The notes beneath the pieces were generated by a model. That model worked only from the letters and a program-made list of their open reading frames with translations. It searched no databases and was not told the origin of the DNA. Positions 24,664-32,974 of a DNA stretch of 64,000 nt are shown here, piece by piece. Both the position numbers and the translations under genes were made by a program. The stretch comes from Sphingomonas sp. EC-HK361 (lineage in GTDB: Bacteria > Pseudomonadota > Alphaproteobacteria > Sphingomonadales > Sphingomonadaceae). Positions within the stretch are counted from its first letter, which is position 1; every line of letters starts with the position of its first letter. The DNA lies in contig NZ_LR701494.1 in assembly GCF_902498785.1 (NCBI RefSeq), positions 805,022 through 869,021 of the forward strand. The letters are read 5' to 3'.

Positions 24664-25619
24664 AGGCGCTGGTCGTCCACGCTCTGTCGGACGATCTTTC
24701 GGGCACCGCGCTCGCGGACGTGGCCGATCCCGCGCCAGCGCCGGGCCAGATCCTGATCCGCGTTCGCGCCGCATCACTCAATTATCCCGACCTGCTGATG
24801 ACGCGCGGCGGCTATCAGTTGAAGCCGCCCCTGCCCTTCACGCCGGGCATGGAGGTGGCGGGCGAAGTCGTCGCCGGCGAAGGCTTCCAAGGCGGCACGC
24901 GCGTGGTCGCGGGAACGCGGATCGGTGGATTCGCGGAATTGGTCGCGGTCGATGCGGGGAGCGTGCGGGTGATCCCCGAGAACCTGTCCTTCGCGGAAGC
25001 GGCGAGCGTGGGCGCCGCCTATCTCACCGCCTATGTCGCGCTCGTTCGCCTCGCCAGCGTGCAGCCGGGCGAGTGGGTGCTCGTGCACGGCGCGACCGGC
25101 GGCGTCGGACTCGCCGCGGTCGATCTCGCCAAGGCGCTGGGTGCAAGAGTCATCGCCACCTCACGCTCGCCAGAGAAACTCGCGGTCGTGCGTGCGCTCT
25201 ACGCCCCGGATGCGACCCTGCCCGCCTCCGGTTTCCGCGAACAGGCAAAGGCGCTCACCGATGGCGGAGTGGACGTGGCCTTTGATCCGGTCGGCGGCGA
25301 CGTGTTCGACGAGACGACACGGACCATGGCGTTCGGGGGCCGGCTGCTGGTCATCGGCTTCACCTCGGGGCGAATCGCGACCGTTCCCACCAATATTCCG
25401 CTCATCAAGGGCTTTTCGGTCATCGGTGTGCGCGCCGGCGAATATGGACGACGCTTTCCCGAGCGAGGCCGCGAGAATCTCGACGCGGTGTGGGCGATGG
25501 CCGCGGATGGTCGCATCCGTCCGCACGTGCATGCCGAGGTCGCGCTCGACGACTGGCGCGCGGCGTTCGACGCGATGGAACACAGCGCGGTGGTCGGCAA
25601 GCTTGTGCTGGTCCCCTGA
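24660..25619 (+). CDS. NADPH:quinone oxidoreductase family (zinc-independent MDR)
   Basis: The 319-residue medium-chain dehydrogenase/reductase of the quinone oxidoreductase type has VRAASLNYPDLLMTRGGYQ, LPFTPGMEVAGEV, and the NADPH site LVHGATGGVGLAAVDLAKAL. It lacks the Cys/His zinc ligands of alcohol dehydrogenases. Members reduce quinones or enoyl-CoA-like substrates. The start overlaps the TetR stop (ATGA), and the GMC oxidoreductase follows, so the three probably form one operon. Confidence 0.88.
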   Translation: MKALVVHALSDDLSGTALADVADPAPAPGQILIRVRAASLNYPDLLMTRGGYQLKPPLPFTPGMEVAGEVVAGEGFQGGTRVVAGTRIGGFAELVAVDAGSVRVIPENLSFAEAASVGAAYLTAYVALVRLASVQPGEWVLVHGATGGVGLAAVDLAKALGARVIATSRSPEKLAVVRALYAPDATLPASGFREQAKALTDGGVDVAFDPVGGDVFDETTRTMAFGGRLLVIGFTSGRIATVPTNIPLIKGFSVIGVRAGEYGRRFPERGRENLDAVWAMAADGRIRPHVHAEVALDDWRAAFDAMEHSAVVGKLVLVP

Positions 25620-25655
25620 AACGAGAACGAACACGACAACGAGAACGAACACGAT
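25620..25655. repeat. Two tandem 18-bp units
   Basis: Units at 25620-25637 and 25638-25655 (AACGAGAACGAACACGAC and the same ending in T) lie in the 62-nt gap between the quinone oxidoreductase and GMC genes. A degenerate third partial copy follows. The stretch is unusually A-rich for this genome and directly precedes the GMC ribosome-binding site. Confidence 0.75.
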
Positions 25656-25681
25656 AACGACAAACGATACGGAGAATGAGG

Positions 25682-27304
25682 ATGCCCGGATTCGATTACG
25701 TCATCATCGGCGGCGGTTCGGCCGGCTGCGCCCTCGCGGCACGGCTGAGCGAGGACCCGGCGGCCAGCGTCTGCCTGCTGGAGGCCGGCGGCGCGAATAC
25801 CGAGATGCTGGTGCGGATGCCCGCGGGCGTCGGCAACCTCATCAAGGCGAAGGGCAAGCATAATTGGGGCTTCTGGACCGAGGCAGAGCCGCACCTCGAC
25901 AATCGACGGCTTTGGTGGCCGCGCGGGCGCGGGCTAGGCGGCAGCTCCGCGATCAACGGCATGATCTACATGCGCGGCCACCCGCAGGACTATGACGAAT
26001 GGCGCCAGATGGGGCTGACCGGCTGGGCCTGGGACGATGTCCTCCCCTATTTCCGCCGGCTGGAGGGGCATCACCGCGGCGGCGATCTGCACGGCAGCGA
26101 TGGTCCCCTCACCGTCTCGGCGGGTGAAAGCGACAGCCCGTTCAACGATGCGGTGATCCAGGCGGGGAAGGAGGCCGGCTACCCTGTCACGGAAGATTTC
26201 AACGGCGCGGCGCAGGAAGGGTTCGGCCGCTATGACCTGACCATCGCGGACGGGAAACGCTGGTCGACCGCGGCGGCGTATCTGGCGATGGCGGCGAACC
26301 GGCCGAACCTGACCGTCATCATCGGCGCCCGCACGACCGGGATTGTGCTCGATCGCGGTCGCGCGGTCGCGGTCGATTACGTTACCGGCAAGACCCGCGA
26401 GCGCGTCGAGACCTCGGGCGAGGTGCTGCTGTGCGCGGGCGCGGTGCAGAGCCCGCAAATCCTCCAGCTATCGGGCATCGGCGATCCGGCGCGGCTGAAG
26501 GCCGCGGGCGTGCGCCCCCTCCACGACCTGCCCGGCGTCGGCGAGAATCTGCAGGATCACCTTGACATCATCATGAACTGGCGCAGCCAGGGGCTGGCGA
26601 GCGTCTACAGCGTGACGAAGGGGCTGAAGCAGCTTGGCGTTGGCCTGCAATATCTGTTCAAGGGCGCTGGGCCGGGACGTCAGAATTTCCTGGAATCGGG
26701 TGCCTTCCTCTGCTCGCGCGAAGGGCTGTCGCGTCCCGACGTGCAGATCCACGCGGTGCTCGCGATCATGCGCGATCACGGCAAGGTCAAGGCGACCGAG
26801 GACGGCTTCTCCTTCCATCTGTGCCAGCTACGTCCCGAAAGCCGTGGGCGGATCGGCATCGCCAGCGCCGACCCGTTCGCCGATCCGCTCATCTTCGCCA
26901 ATTACCTCGCGAGCGAGGTCGATCGCCGGGTCATGCGCGACTGCGTGAAGATCGGCCGCGACGTGGCGGCGCAGGCGGCACTCGATCCGTATCGCGGCGA
27001 CGAACTCGCCCCCGGCAAGGACATCCGCACCGACGCCGAAATCGACGCCTGGGTGCGCGCGACCGCGGAGACGATCTACCATCCCGTCGGCACCTGCAAG
27101 ATGGGGCTGGACGGCGACGCGATGGCGGTCGTCGGTGGTGACCTCAAGGTGCGCGGACTGGAGGGGTTGCGCGTGGTCGATGCCTCGGTGATGCCCACGC
27201 TCGTCGGATCGAACACCAATGCGCCGACCATCATGATCGCGGAAAAAGCCGCCGATCTCATCCGCGGACGCGTGGCGGAGCGGCGCGAGCGACACGCGGC
27301 TTGA
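25682..27304 (+). CDS. GMC family FAD-dependent oxidoreductase
   Basis: The 540-residue flavoenzyme is of the choline dehydrogenase/alcohol dehydrogenase (AlkJ-like) group. Visible are the FAD site YVIIGGGSAGCALAARLSED, GMC signature 1 (RGRGLGGSSAINGMIYMRG), signature 2 (GAVQSPQILQLSGIG), the catalytic His in YHPVGTCKMG, and the closing SNTNAPTIMIAEKAAD. It oxidises an alcohol; the substrate is not evident. ATG 25682 is preferred, with GGAGAATGAGG before it; ATG 25676 is too near that site. Confidence 0.92.
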   Translation: MPGFDYVIIGGGSAGCALAARLSEDPAASVCLLEAGGANTEMLVRMPAGVGNLIKAKGKHNWGFWTEAEPHLDNRRLWWPRGRGLGGSSAINGMIYMRGHPQDYDEWRQMGLTGWAWDDVLPYFRRLEGHHRGGDLHGSDGPLTVSAGESDSPFNDAVIQAGKEAGYPVTEDFNGAAQEGFGRYDLTIADGKRWSTAAAYLAMAANRPNLTVIIGARTTGIVLDRGRAVAVDYVTGKTRERVETSGEVLLCAGAVQSPQILQLSGIGDPARLKAAGVRPLHDLPGVGENLQDHLDIIMNWRSQGLASVYSVTKGLKQLGVGLQYLFKGAGPGRQNFLESGAFLCSREGLSRPDVQIHAVLAIMRDHGKVKATEDGFSFHLCQLRPESRGRIGIASADPFADPLIFANYLASEVDRRVMRDCVKIGRDVAAQAALDPYRGDELAPGKDIRTDAEIDAWVRATAETIYHPVGTCKMGLDGDAMAVVGGDLKVRGLEGLRVVDASVMPTLVGSNTNAPTIMIAEKAADLIRGRVAERRERHAA

Positions 27305-27382
27305 CACGTGCCTGCCCCGCCTGACAACTCCGTCATAAGCGCGTCACCGTCGTCATAAACGGGACTGCTTAAGGGGCGCGGC

Positions 27383-30300
27383 GTGACAAAACCGATCTTC
27401 TTCGACCCCACCGGCGCCCGCAAGCGCTGGTCGCTGCGCGGCGTGCTGCTGCTGATCGCTGCGATCGTGGTGGCGAGCGGGGTGTTCGCGACGACGATCA
27501 TCGCGGTACCCGCGGGCGAGCCGCTACCGATACGCTACGAGGCGCGTCAGCCGCTGCCGCTCAAGGCGCAGGTCGCGGCGATCGGCCACCGGCTGCGTGG
27601 TGGCCTGCGCGCCATCGGCTGGCTGCCCGCGCATCCCAAGGTCAAGCCCGGCGCTGCTCTGACGGTCGGCTTCTACGTGCCATGGGACGATGCGAGCCGT
27701 GCGTCGCTTTCTGCGCACATGGGTCAGCTCGACTGGGTCGTGCCCTCGACGATGACGATCGAGGGGCCGAACCACGGCCTGATCCATACGCCGGACGTCG
27801 CCTTCGAACGAATCCTCGCGGGATCGATCCGCCATCCCGCGGTGCTGCCGATGGTGCAGAACATGGCGAACGGCAAATGGGACGGGGCGGGCGCCGCGCA
27901 GATGCTCGCCAGCCCGGCGGCACGGCAGAAACTGATCGCCGATCTGGGCGCCGAACTCACCCGCCTGAAAGCTGCCGGTGCGGTTTTCGATTTCGAGGAC
28001 ATGCCGCGCGCTTCGCTCCCGGCCTATGCGTCGTTCCTGCGACAGGCGAACCTGGCGTTCAACCGCCAGCATCTGCTCGTCACCGCAACCGTGCCGGCGG
28101 GCGACCCCGACTGGAACCTGCCGCTGTTCGCCGCTGCGACCGACAAGCTGTTCCTCATGGCCTATGACGAGCATTGGCAGGGCGGCACCGCAGGACCGAT
28201 CGCGTCGCAGCCATGGTTCGTCGCGCAACTGCGCAGCGCCATCCGCACGATCGGGCGCGACAAGCTGATCGTTGCGTTCGGCAGCTACGGCTATGACTGG
28301 CATGGCGGGCAGGTCGATGCGCTGACAGCTGAAGAAGCGTGGCTTGCCGCCCATGACAGCGGCACCCCGATCACCTTCGACCCGACGAGCGGCAACAGCC
28401 ACTTCGCCTATTCGGACGATGACGGCGCCCACGACGTGTGGATGCTCGATGCCGCCTCCGCCTGGAACGAGCTGGCCGCAACCCGCGCTCTCGGCCTGTC
28501 GGGCGTTGCGCTGTGGCGGCTCGGCAGCGAGGATCCGGGCGTATGGGACGATCTCGCGAGCTGGCGGACCGGCGCGCGACCGGACCTCACGCGGGTCAGC
28601 CCGATCGGCAATGTCGATGTCGAGGGCAATGGCGAGATCCTGCGCATCGCCGCCACGCCCACGGATGGTGCACGCCAGGTGACGTTCGACGCGCGCGGGC
28701 TCATCCGCGACCAGCGCTTCACTGCCCTTCCCACGCCCTACATCGTCGAGAAGACCGGCGCACGCGACCGGCAGATCGCGCTGACCTTCGACGACGGGCC
28801 GGACGCCGACTGGACTCCGAAAATCCTCGACATCCTGAAGGCGAAGCAGGTGCCCGCGACCTTCTTCATCGTCGGCGAGAACGGGCTTGCCCACCCGCTC
28901 ATCCTGCGCCGCATCGTCGACCAGGGCAGCGCGATCGGCAACCACAGCTACACTCATCCCAACATGGCGGAGAGCTCGCCGACGTCGGTCGGGCTGGAGC
29001 TGAACGCGACACAGCGGCTGATCGAGGCGTATACCGGCCGCTCGACGCGGCTCTTCCGCGCCCCCTATTTCGGCGATGCCGAGCCGACGACGCCGGACGA
29101 GCTCAACCCGGCCCTGATCGCGCAGGAACACGGCTATACGGTGGTGGGCCTGCACGTCGATCCCGACGACTGGAAGCGGCCCGGCGTCGATGCGATCGTC
29201 AACCGGGCGATCGCGCAGGTGCTTGCCGGCCAGCCCGGTGCCGATGTCGATAACCGGTCGGGCAACATCATCCTCCTTCACGACGGCGGCGGCGATCGAT
29301 CGCAGACGGTCGCCGCGCTGCCGCGGATCATCGATGGCCTGCGCGCGCGCGGTTATCATTTCGTGCCGGTCGCCACGCTCGCGGGCCTCACGCCTTCGCA
29401 GGTCATGCCGCCGGTCTCGGGCGCCGATCTGGCCGCGGTGCGCGCCGATGTCGGTGTCTTCGCGATCCTCGCGGGGATCGTGTGGCTGCTGAAATGGCTG
29501 TTCTTCGTCGCGATATCGCTTGGCATCGCGCGCGCCGTCCTGATGGCTGCGCTCGCCCTGCGCAACGCCCGGGCGGAGCGTGGCCTTGTCCCCCCGCCGC
29601 TCGCGCCCGAGCGGCTCGTGTCCGTCATCATCCCCGCCTACAACGAAGCCCGGGTCATCGCCGCCTCGGTGACTCGCGTTCTCGCCAGCACCGACGCGAA
29701 TATCGAGGTGATCGTCGCCGACGACGGATCGAAGGACGGTACCAGCGCGATCATCGCGGACGCGTTCGGCGACGATCCGCGGGTGAAGCTGCTGACTCTC
29801 GAAAACGGCGGCAAGGCCTCAGCGCTCAACCGCGCACTCATTCATGCGAAAGGCGACATCATCGTCGCGCTCGACGCGGATACCCAGTTCGAGGCGGGCA
29901 CGATCGCGAAGCTTGTTCGCTGGTTCGAGGACGAGACGCTCGGCGCGGTCGCTGGCAACGCCAAGGTGGGCAACCGCGTCAATCTGCTCACCCGCTGGCA
30001 GGCCGTGGAATATGTCACCGCGCAGAACCTCGAACGCCGCGCGCTCGCCCGGTTCGACGCGGTCACCGTCGTGCCCGGGGCTGTCGGCGCGTGGCGGCGT
30101 GCGGCGCTCGACAGCGTCGGCGGCTATCCGGAATCGACGCTCGCCGAGGACCAGGATCTGACAATCGCGATCCAGCGCGCCGGTTGGGAGGTACGCTACG
30201 ATATCGATGCGGTCGCGTGGACCGAATCGCCCGAAACCTTCCGCGCGCTCGCCAAGCAGCGCTTCCGCTGGGCGTTCGGGACGCTGCAATGCCTGTGGAA

Positions 30301-30739
30301 GCACCGCGCGATCCTCAGCACGCGCAAACCTGCCGGTCTCGCCTATGTCGGCCTGCCGCAGGCGTGGGTGTTCCAGATCGTCTTCGCCGCGATCTCGCCG
30401 GTCATCGATCTCGCGCTTGCGCTCTCGATCATCGGCACCGCGGTGCGGATCGCGCAGCATGGCTGGGCGCAGACGCAGACCGACGTGATCCAGATGGGCG
30501 TCTACTGGATCGCCTTTACCGCAATCGACGTCATCTGCGGCTGGATCGCCTACCGGCTGGAACCGCGCGAGAAGCGCTACCCTGCGCATCTGCTCGTCGC
30601 GCAGCGCTTCGTCTATCGCCAGCTCATGTATTGGGTGGTGCTGAAGGCGATCGGGGCCGCGGTCGGCGGCAAGGGTCAGGGTTGGGGCACGCTGGAACGT
30701 TCAGGAAGGGTCGCTGCCCCGGCCACGGCTACACCGTAA
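27383..30739 (+). CDS. Trimodular GH18-like / polysaccharide deacetylase / GT2 membrane protein
   Basis: This 1118-residue fusion starts at GTG with an N-terminal membrane helix (residues 18-40). A GH18-like domain spans about residues 90-400, with the acidic motif DFED at 203-206. A CE4/NodB deacetylase spans about 455-690: TFDDGP with Asp470/471, HSYTH (His521, His525), RAPYF and LLHDGG. After a helix near 700-725 comes a processive GT2 domain: VSVIIPAYNE from 747, VADDGSKDG, LDADT near 830, AEDQDL near 922 and QRFRW near 959. C-terminal membrane helices follow. By analogy with PgaB/PgaC it could make, deacetylate and trim a beta-linked hexosamine polymer in one chain. That role is inferred. 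Confidence 0.88.
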   Translation: MTKPIFFDPTGARKRWSLRGVLLLIAAIVVASGVFATTIIAVPAGEPLPIRYEARQPLPLKAQVAAIGHRLRGGLRAIGWLPAHPKVKPGAALTVGFYVPWDDASRASLSAHMGQLDWVVPSTMTIEGPNHGLIHTPDVAFERILAGSIRHPAVLPMVQNMANGKWDGAGAAQMLASPAARQKLIADLGAELTRLKAAGAVFDFEDMPRASLPAYASFLRQANLAFNRQHLLVTATVPAGDPDWNLPLFAAATDKLFLMAYDEHWQGGTAGPIASQPWFVAQLRSAIRTIGRDKLIVAFGSYGYDWHGGQVDALTAEEAWLAAHDSGTPITFDPTSGNSHFAYSDDDGAHDVWMLDAASAWNELAATRALGLSGVALWRLGSEDPGVWDDLASWRTGARPDLTRVSPIGNVDVEGNGEILRIAATPTDGARQVTFDARGLIRDQRFTALPTPYIVEKTGARDRQIALTFDDGPDADWTPKILDILKAKQVPATFFIVGENGLAHPLILRRIVDQGSAIGNHSYTHPNMAESSPTSVGLELNATQRLIEAYTGRSTRLFRAPYFGDAEPTTPDELNPALIAQEHGYTVVGLHVDPDDWKRPGVDAIVNRAIAQVLAGQPGADVDNRSGNIILLHDGGGDRSQTVAALPRIIDGLRARGYHFVPVATLAGLTPSQVMPPVSGADLAAVRADVGVFAILAGIVWLLKWLFFVAISLGIARAVLMAALALRNARAERGLVPPPLAPERLVSVIIPAYNEARVIAASVTRVLASTDANIEVIVADDGSKDGTSAIIADAFGDDPRVKLLTLENGGKASALNRALIHAKGDIIVALDADTQFEAGTIAKLVRWFEDETLGAVAGNAKVGNRVNLLTRWQAVEYVTAQNLERRALARFDAVTVVPGAVGAWRRAALDSVGGYPESTLAEDQDLTIAIQRAGWEVRYDIDAVAWTESPETFRALAKQRFRWAFGTLQCLWKHRAILSTRKPAGLAYVGLPQAWVFQIVFAAISPVIDLALALSIIGTAVRIAQHGWAQTQTDVIQMGVYWIAFTAIDVICGWIAYRLEPREKRYPAHLLVAQRFVYRQLMYWVVLKAIGAAVGGKGQGWGTLERSGRVAAPATATP

Positions 30740-31079
30740 AGCTCTCCCCGCAGCCGCACGCGCCCTTCGCATTGGGGTTGGCGAAGACGAAGCCGGCGGT
30801 AAAATCGTCCTCCACCCAGTCCATCGTCGATCCGATGAGGTAGAGGATCGATCCGCCGTCGACGAACAGCGTGCCGCCCGGCGTGTCGATGCGTTCGTCG
30901 AATGCGGCGGCGTCGCTCACGTAGTCGACCGAATAGGCGAGCCCCGAACAGCCCCGCCGCGGCGTCGAGAGCTTGACCCCGATCGCCCCTTCCGGCGCCC
31001 GCGCCATCAGCGCCGCAATCCGCGCCTCGGCGGCGGGGGTGAGGATCAGCGCCTTTGGTCGCTCGCGGGTCGTGGTCAT
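30729..31079 (-). CDS. sufA: A-type Fe-S carrier (SufA/ErpA-like)
   Basis: This 116-residue HesB/IscA-family protein holds or transfers Fe-S clusters. It starts TTTRERPKALILTPAAEARI, and the cluster Cys residues are in RRGCSGLAY and GACGCGES. It is the last gene of the suf operon, behind sufT and a palindromic repeat. Its stop overlaps the 3' end of the convergent fusion gene by 11 bp. SufA is chosen from context; ErpA or IscA naming is equally possible. Confidence 0.92.
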   Translation of the reverse strand: MTTTRERPKALILTPAAEARIAALMARAPEGAIGVKLSTPRRGCSGLAYSVDYVSDAAAFDERIDTPGGTLFVDGGSILYLIGSTMDWVEDDFTAGFVFANPNAKGACGCGESFTV

Positions 31080-31088
31080 ATCGAAACT

Positions 31089-31166
31089 TCCGTTCGTCCT
31101 GAGCGAAGTCGAAGGACCTGCGGGGGAGAACGATGACGTGCTTCGACTTCGCTCAGCACAAACGGA
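31089..31166. repeat. REP-like palindrome between sufT and sufA
   Basis: Arms of 29 bp (31089-31117 and 31138-31166) match with a few changes around CTGAGCGAAGTCGAAGGAC. This is the same family as 4879 and 5934. It separates two genes of one operon and may process the transcript or weaken expression of the distal gene. Confidence 0.85.
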
Positions 31167-31182
31167 GTGATGTTGGTGGCCA

Positions 31183-31653
31183 TCACAGCATTCCGAGTTC
31201 CAGCCGCGCCTCGTCGGACATCTTCGCCGGATCCCAGGGCGGGTCCCAGACGAGATTGACGTCCGCAAAGGCGATCCCCGGCACCGCGGCGACGCGCATC
31301 TCGACCTCGCCCGGCATCGATTCCGCCACCGGACAGTGCGGTGTCGTCAGCGTCATGGTGATGGTCGCGTGCCCGTCATCGGTCACATCCACGCCGTAGA
31401 TCAGCCCGAGGTCATAGATGTTCACCGGGATTTCGGGATCGAAGATGTCCTTCAGCGCTGCGATTACCGCCTCGTACAGGTCGCCGCCGGGCGCGCCGGG
31501 CGCGTCGCTGGCTGGCTTCTGCTTCAGGAACCCTTCGAGATAGTCGCGCTTCCGCGCGAATGTTTCGCCCGCCGTCTCCGCCGCATCGTCCACGCGGGCG
31601 CGCGGCGGCTGGTCCACCACATCGACTTCTTCCACCCGGATCGCCTCACTCAT
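31183..31653 (-). CDS. sufT: SufT / MIP18 family Fe-S assembly protein
   Basis: The 156-residue protein has an acidic linker of about 65 residues and then a DUF59/MIP18 domain: AVIAALKDIFDPEIPVNIYD, LGLIYGVDV, MTLTTPHCPVAESMP and LVWDPPWDPAKMSDEAR. SufT proteins help Fe-S maturation. The Cys in PHCP is the conserved one. The gene lies 10 nt after sufS. An in-frame ATG at 31671 overlaps the sufS end; ATG 31653 is more likely. Confidence 0.92.
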   Translation of the reverse strand: MSEAIRVEEVDVVDQPPRARVDDAAETAGETFARKRDYLEGFLKQKPASDAPGAPGGDLYEAVIAALKDIFDPEIPVNIYDLGLIYGVDVTDDGHATITMTLTTPHCPVAESMPGEVEMRVAAVPGIAFADVNLVWDPPWDPAKMSDEARLELGML

Positions 31654-31663
31654 CCGAAAATCC

Positions 31664-32974
31664 CTACCCAAAAATCCGCGTCACGCGCGCCACGCCGCGC
31701 ACCAGCGCATCAATGTCCTGCGAGCCGTTATAGACGCCGAAGCTCGCCCGCGCGGTCGCCTCCACGCCGAGCGCCGCCATCAGCGGCTGCGCGCAGTGGT
31801 GGCCGGCGCGGATCGCGACCCGTTCCTCGTCCAATATGGTCGCGACGTCATGGGGATGCACCCCCTTGACCGCAAAACTCACGATCCCCGCCGCATCGTC
31901 CGGGCCGAACAGCCGCACTGAATTGATCTGCGACAGCGCATCGCGCGCCTGGCGGACCAGCGCGGTTTCGTGCGCATGGATGCGGTCAAGCCCAAGTCCC
32001 GCGACATAGTCGATCGCCGTGTGCAGCCCGAGCGCACCGACGATATGGGGCGTCCCCGCCTCGAACCGCCCTGGCGGCGGCGCATAGGTCGTTTTCTCGA
32101 ACGTGACGCGGTCGATCATCGATCCGCCACCTTGCCAGGGCGGCATCGCCTCCAGCAATTCGGGCCGCGCCCAGAGCACGCCGATACCGGTCGGGCCATA
32201 GAGCTTGTGCCCCGAAAACACGTAGAAATCACAATCGAGTTCCGCCACGTCCACCGCGATCCGCGGCACCGCCTGACAGCCGTCGAGCAGCAGCTTCGCC
32301 CCCACGCCGTGCGCCAGCGCCGCCGCACGGCGCGCATCGAGCACCGAACCCAGCACGTTCGAGACATGCGCGAACGCGACGAGCTTGTGCCGCGGCGTCA
32401 GCATCGCTTCGATCGCGTTGAAGTCGATCCGGCCGTCATCGGTCAACGGCGCGACATCGATCGCGGCGCCGATCCGCTCCGCGACCATCTGCCACGGCAC
32501 GATGTTCGAATGATGCTCCAGCGTCGAAAGCAGGATGCGGTCGCCGGCCTCGAGGTGAGTCGCGGCCCAGCTCTGCGCGACGAGATTGATCCCCTCGGTC
32601 GCACCGCGCACGAAGACGATCTCGTCGGGTGATCCGGCGCCGATGAACTCAGCCACCCGCCGCCGCGCCGCCTCATAGGCCAGCGTCATCTCGGCCGAGC
32701 GCTGATATACACCGCGGTGAACGGTAGCGTAGGTCTCGCCGTAAGCGCGCGTGATTGCATCGACGACGATCTGCGGCTTCTGCGCGGTCGCCGCGGTATC
32801 GAGATAGGCCCAGCCCGCGGGAATTGCGGGGAAGTCGGCGAGGGTGTCGAGAGCCTCCCCTCCCTCGAAAGGAGGGGTTTGGGGTGGGTTGTCGGCGAGG
32901 GAACGCCCGGCCTCGAACCGACCCACCCCCGGCCCCTCCCTTCCAGGGAGGGGAGAAACCACGCCTTCACTCAC
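31664..32974 (-). CDS. sufS: Cysteine desulfurase SufS with repeat-encoded N-terminus
   Basis: This 436-residue PLP enzyme removes sulfur from cysteine for Fe-S cluster assembly. Family motifs include YLDTAATAQKP, VFVRGATEGINLVAQSW, LEHHSNIVPW, the PLP Lys in FSGHKLYGPTGIGVL, RAGHHCAQP with the sulfur-carrying Cys, and TARASFGVYN. The GTG start overlaps the sufD stop (GTGA). Residues 7-40 or so are encoded by a palindromic repeat of the CTCCCCTCCC family, which makes the protein about 30 residues longer than typical SufS (405-410). Confidence 0.93.
   Translation of the reverse strand: MSEGVVSPLPGREGPGVGRFEAGRSLADNPPQTPPFEGGEALDTLADFPAIPAGWAYLDTAATAQKPQIVVDAITRAYGETYATVHRGVYQRSAEMTLAYEAARRRVAEFIGAGSPDEIVFVRGATEGINLVAQSWAATHLEAGDRILLSTLEHHSNIVPWQMVAERIGAAIDVAPLTDDGRIDFNAIEAMLTPRHKLVAFAHVSNVLGSVLDARRAAALAHGVGAKLLLDGCQAVPRIAVDVAELDCDFYVFSGHKLYGPTGIGVLWARPELLEAMPPWQGGGSMIDRVTFEKTTYAPPPGRFEAGTPHIVGALGLHTAIDYVAGLGLDRIHAHETALVRQARDALSQINSVRLFGPDDAAGIVSFAVKGVHPHDVATILDEERVAIRAGHHCAQPLMAALGVEATARASFGVYNGSQDIDALVRGVARVTRIFG
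32855..32955. repeat. REP-like palindrome inside the sufS reading frame
   Basis: The left arm begins CTCCCCTCCCTCGAAAGGAG and the right arm ends CCTTCCAGGGAGGGGAG. They pair over about 45 bp with some mismatches, through GGGGTGGGTT/GACCCACCCC and CGAGG/CCTCG segments. The whole unit is read in frame as Pro/Gly-rich residues of the SufS N-terminus. It is related to the element at 43099. Confidence 0.85.
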
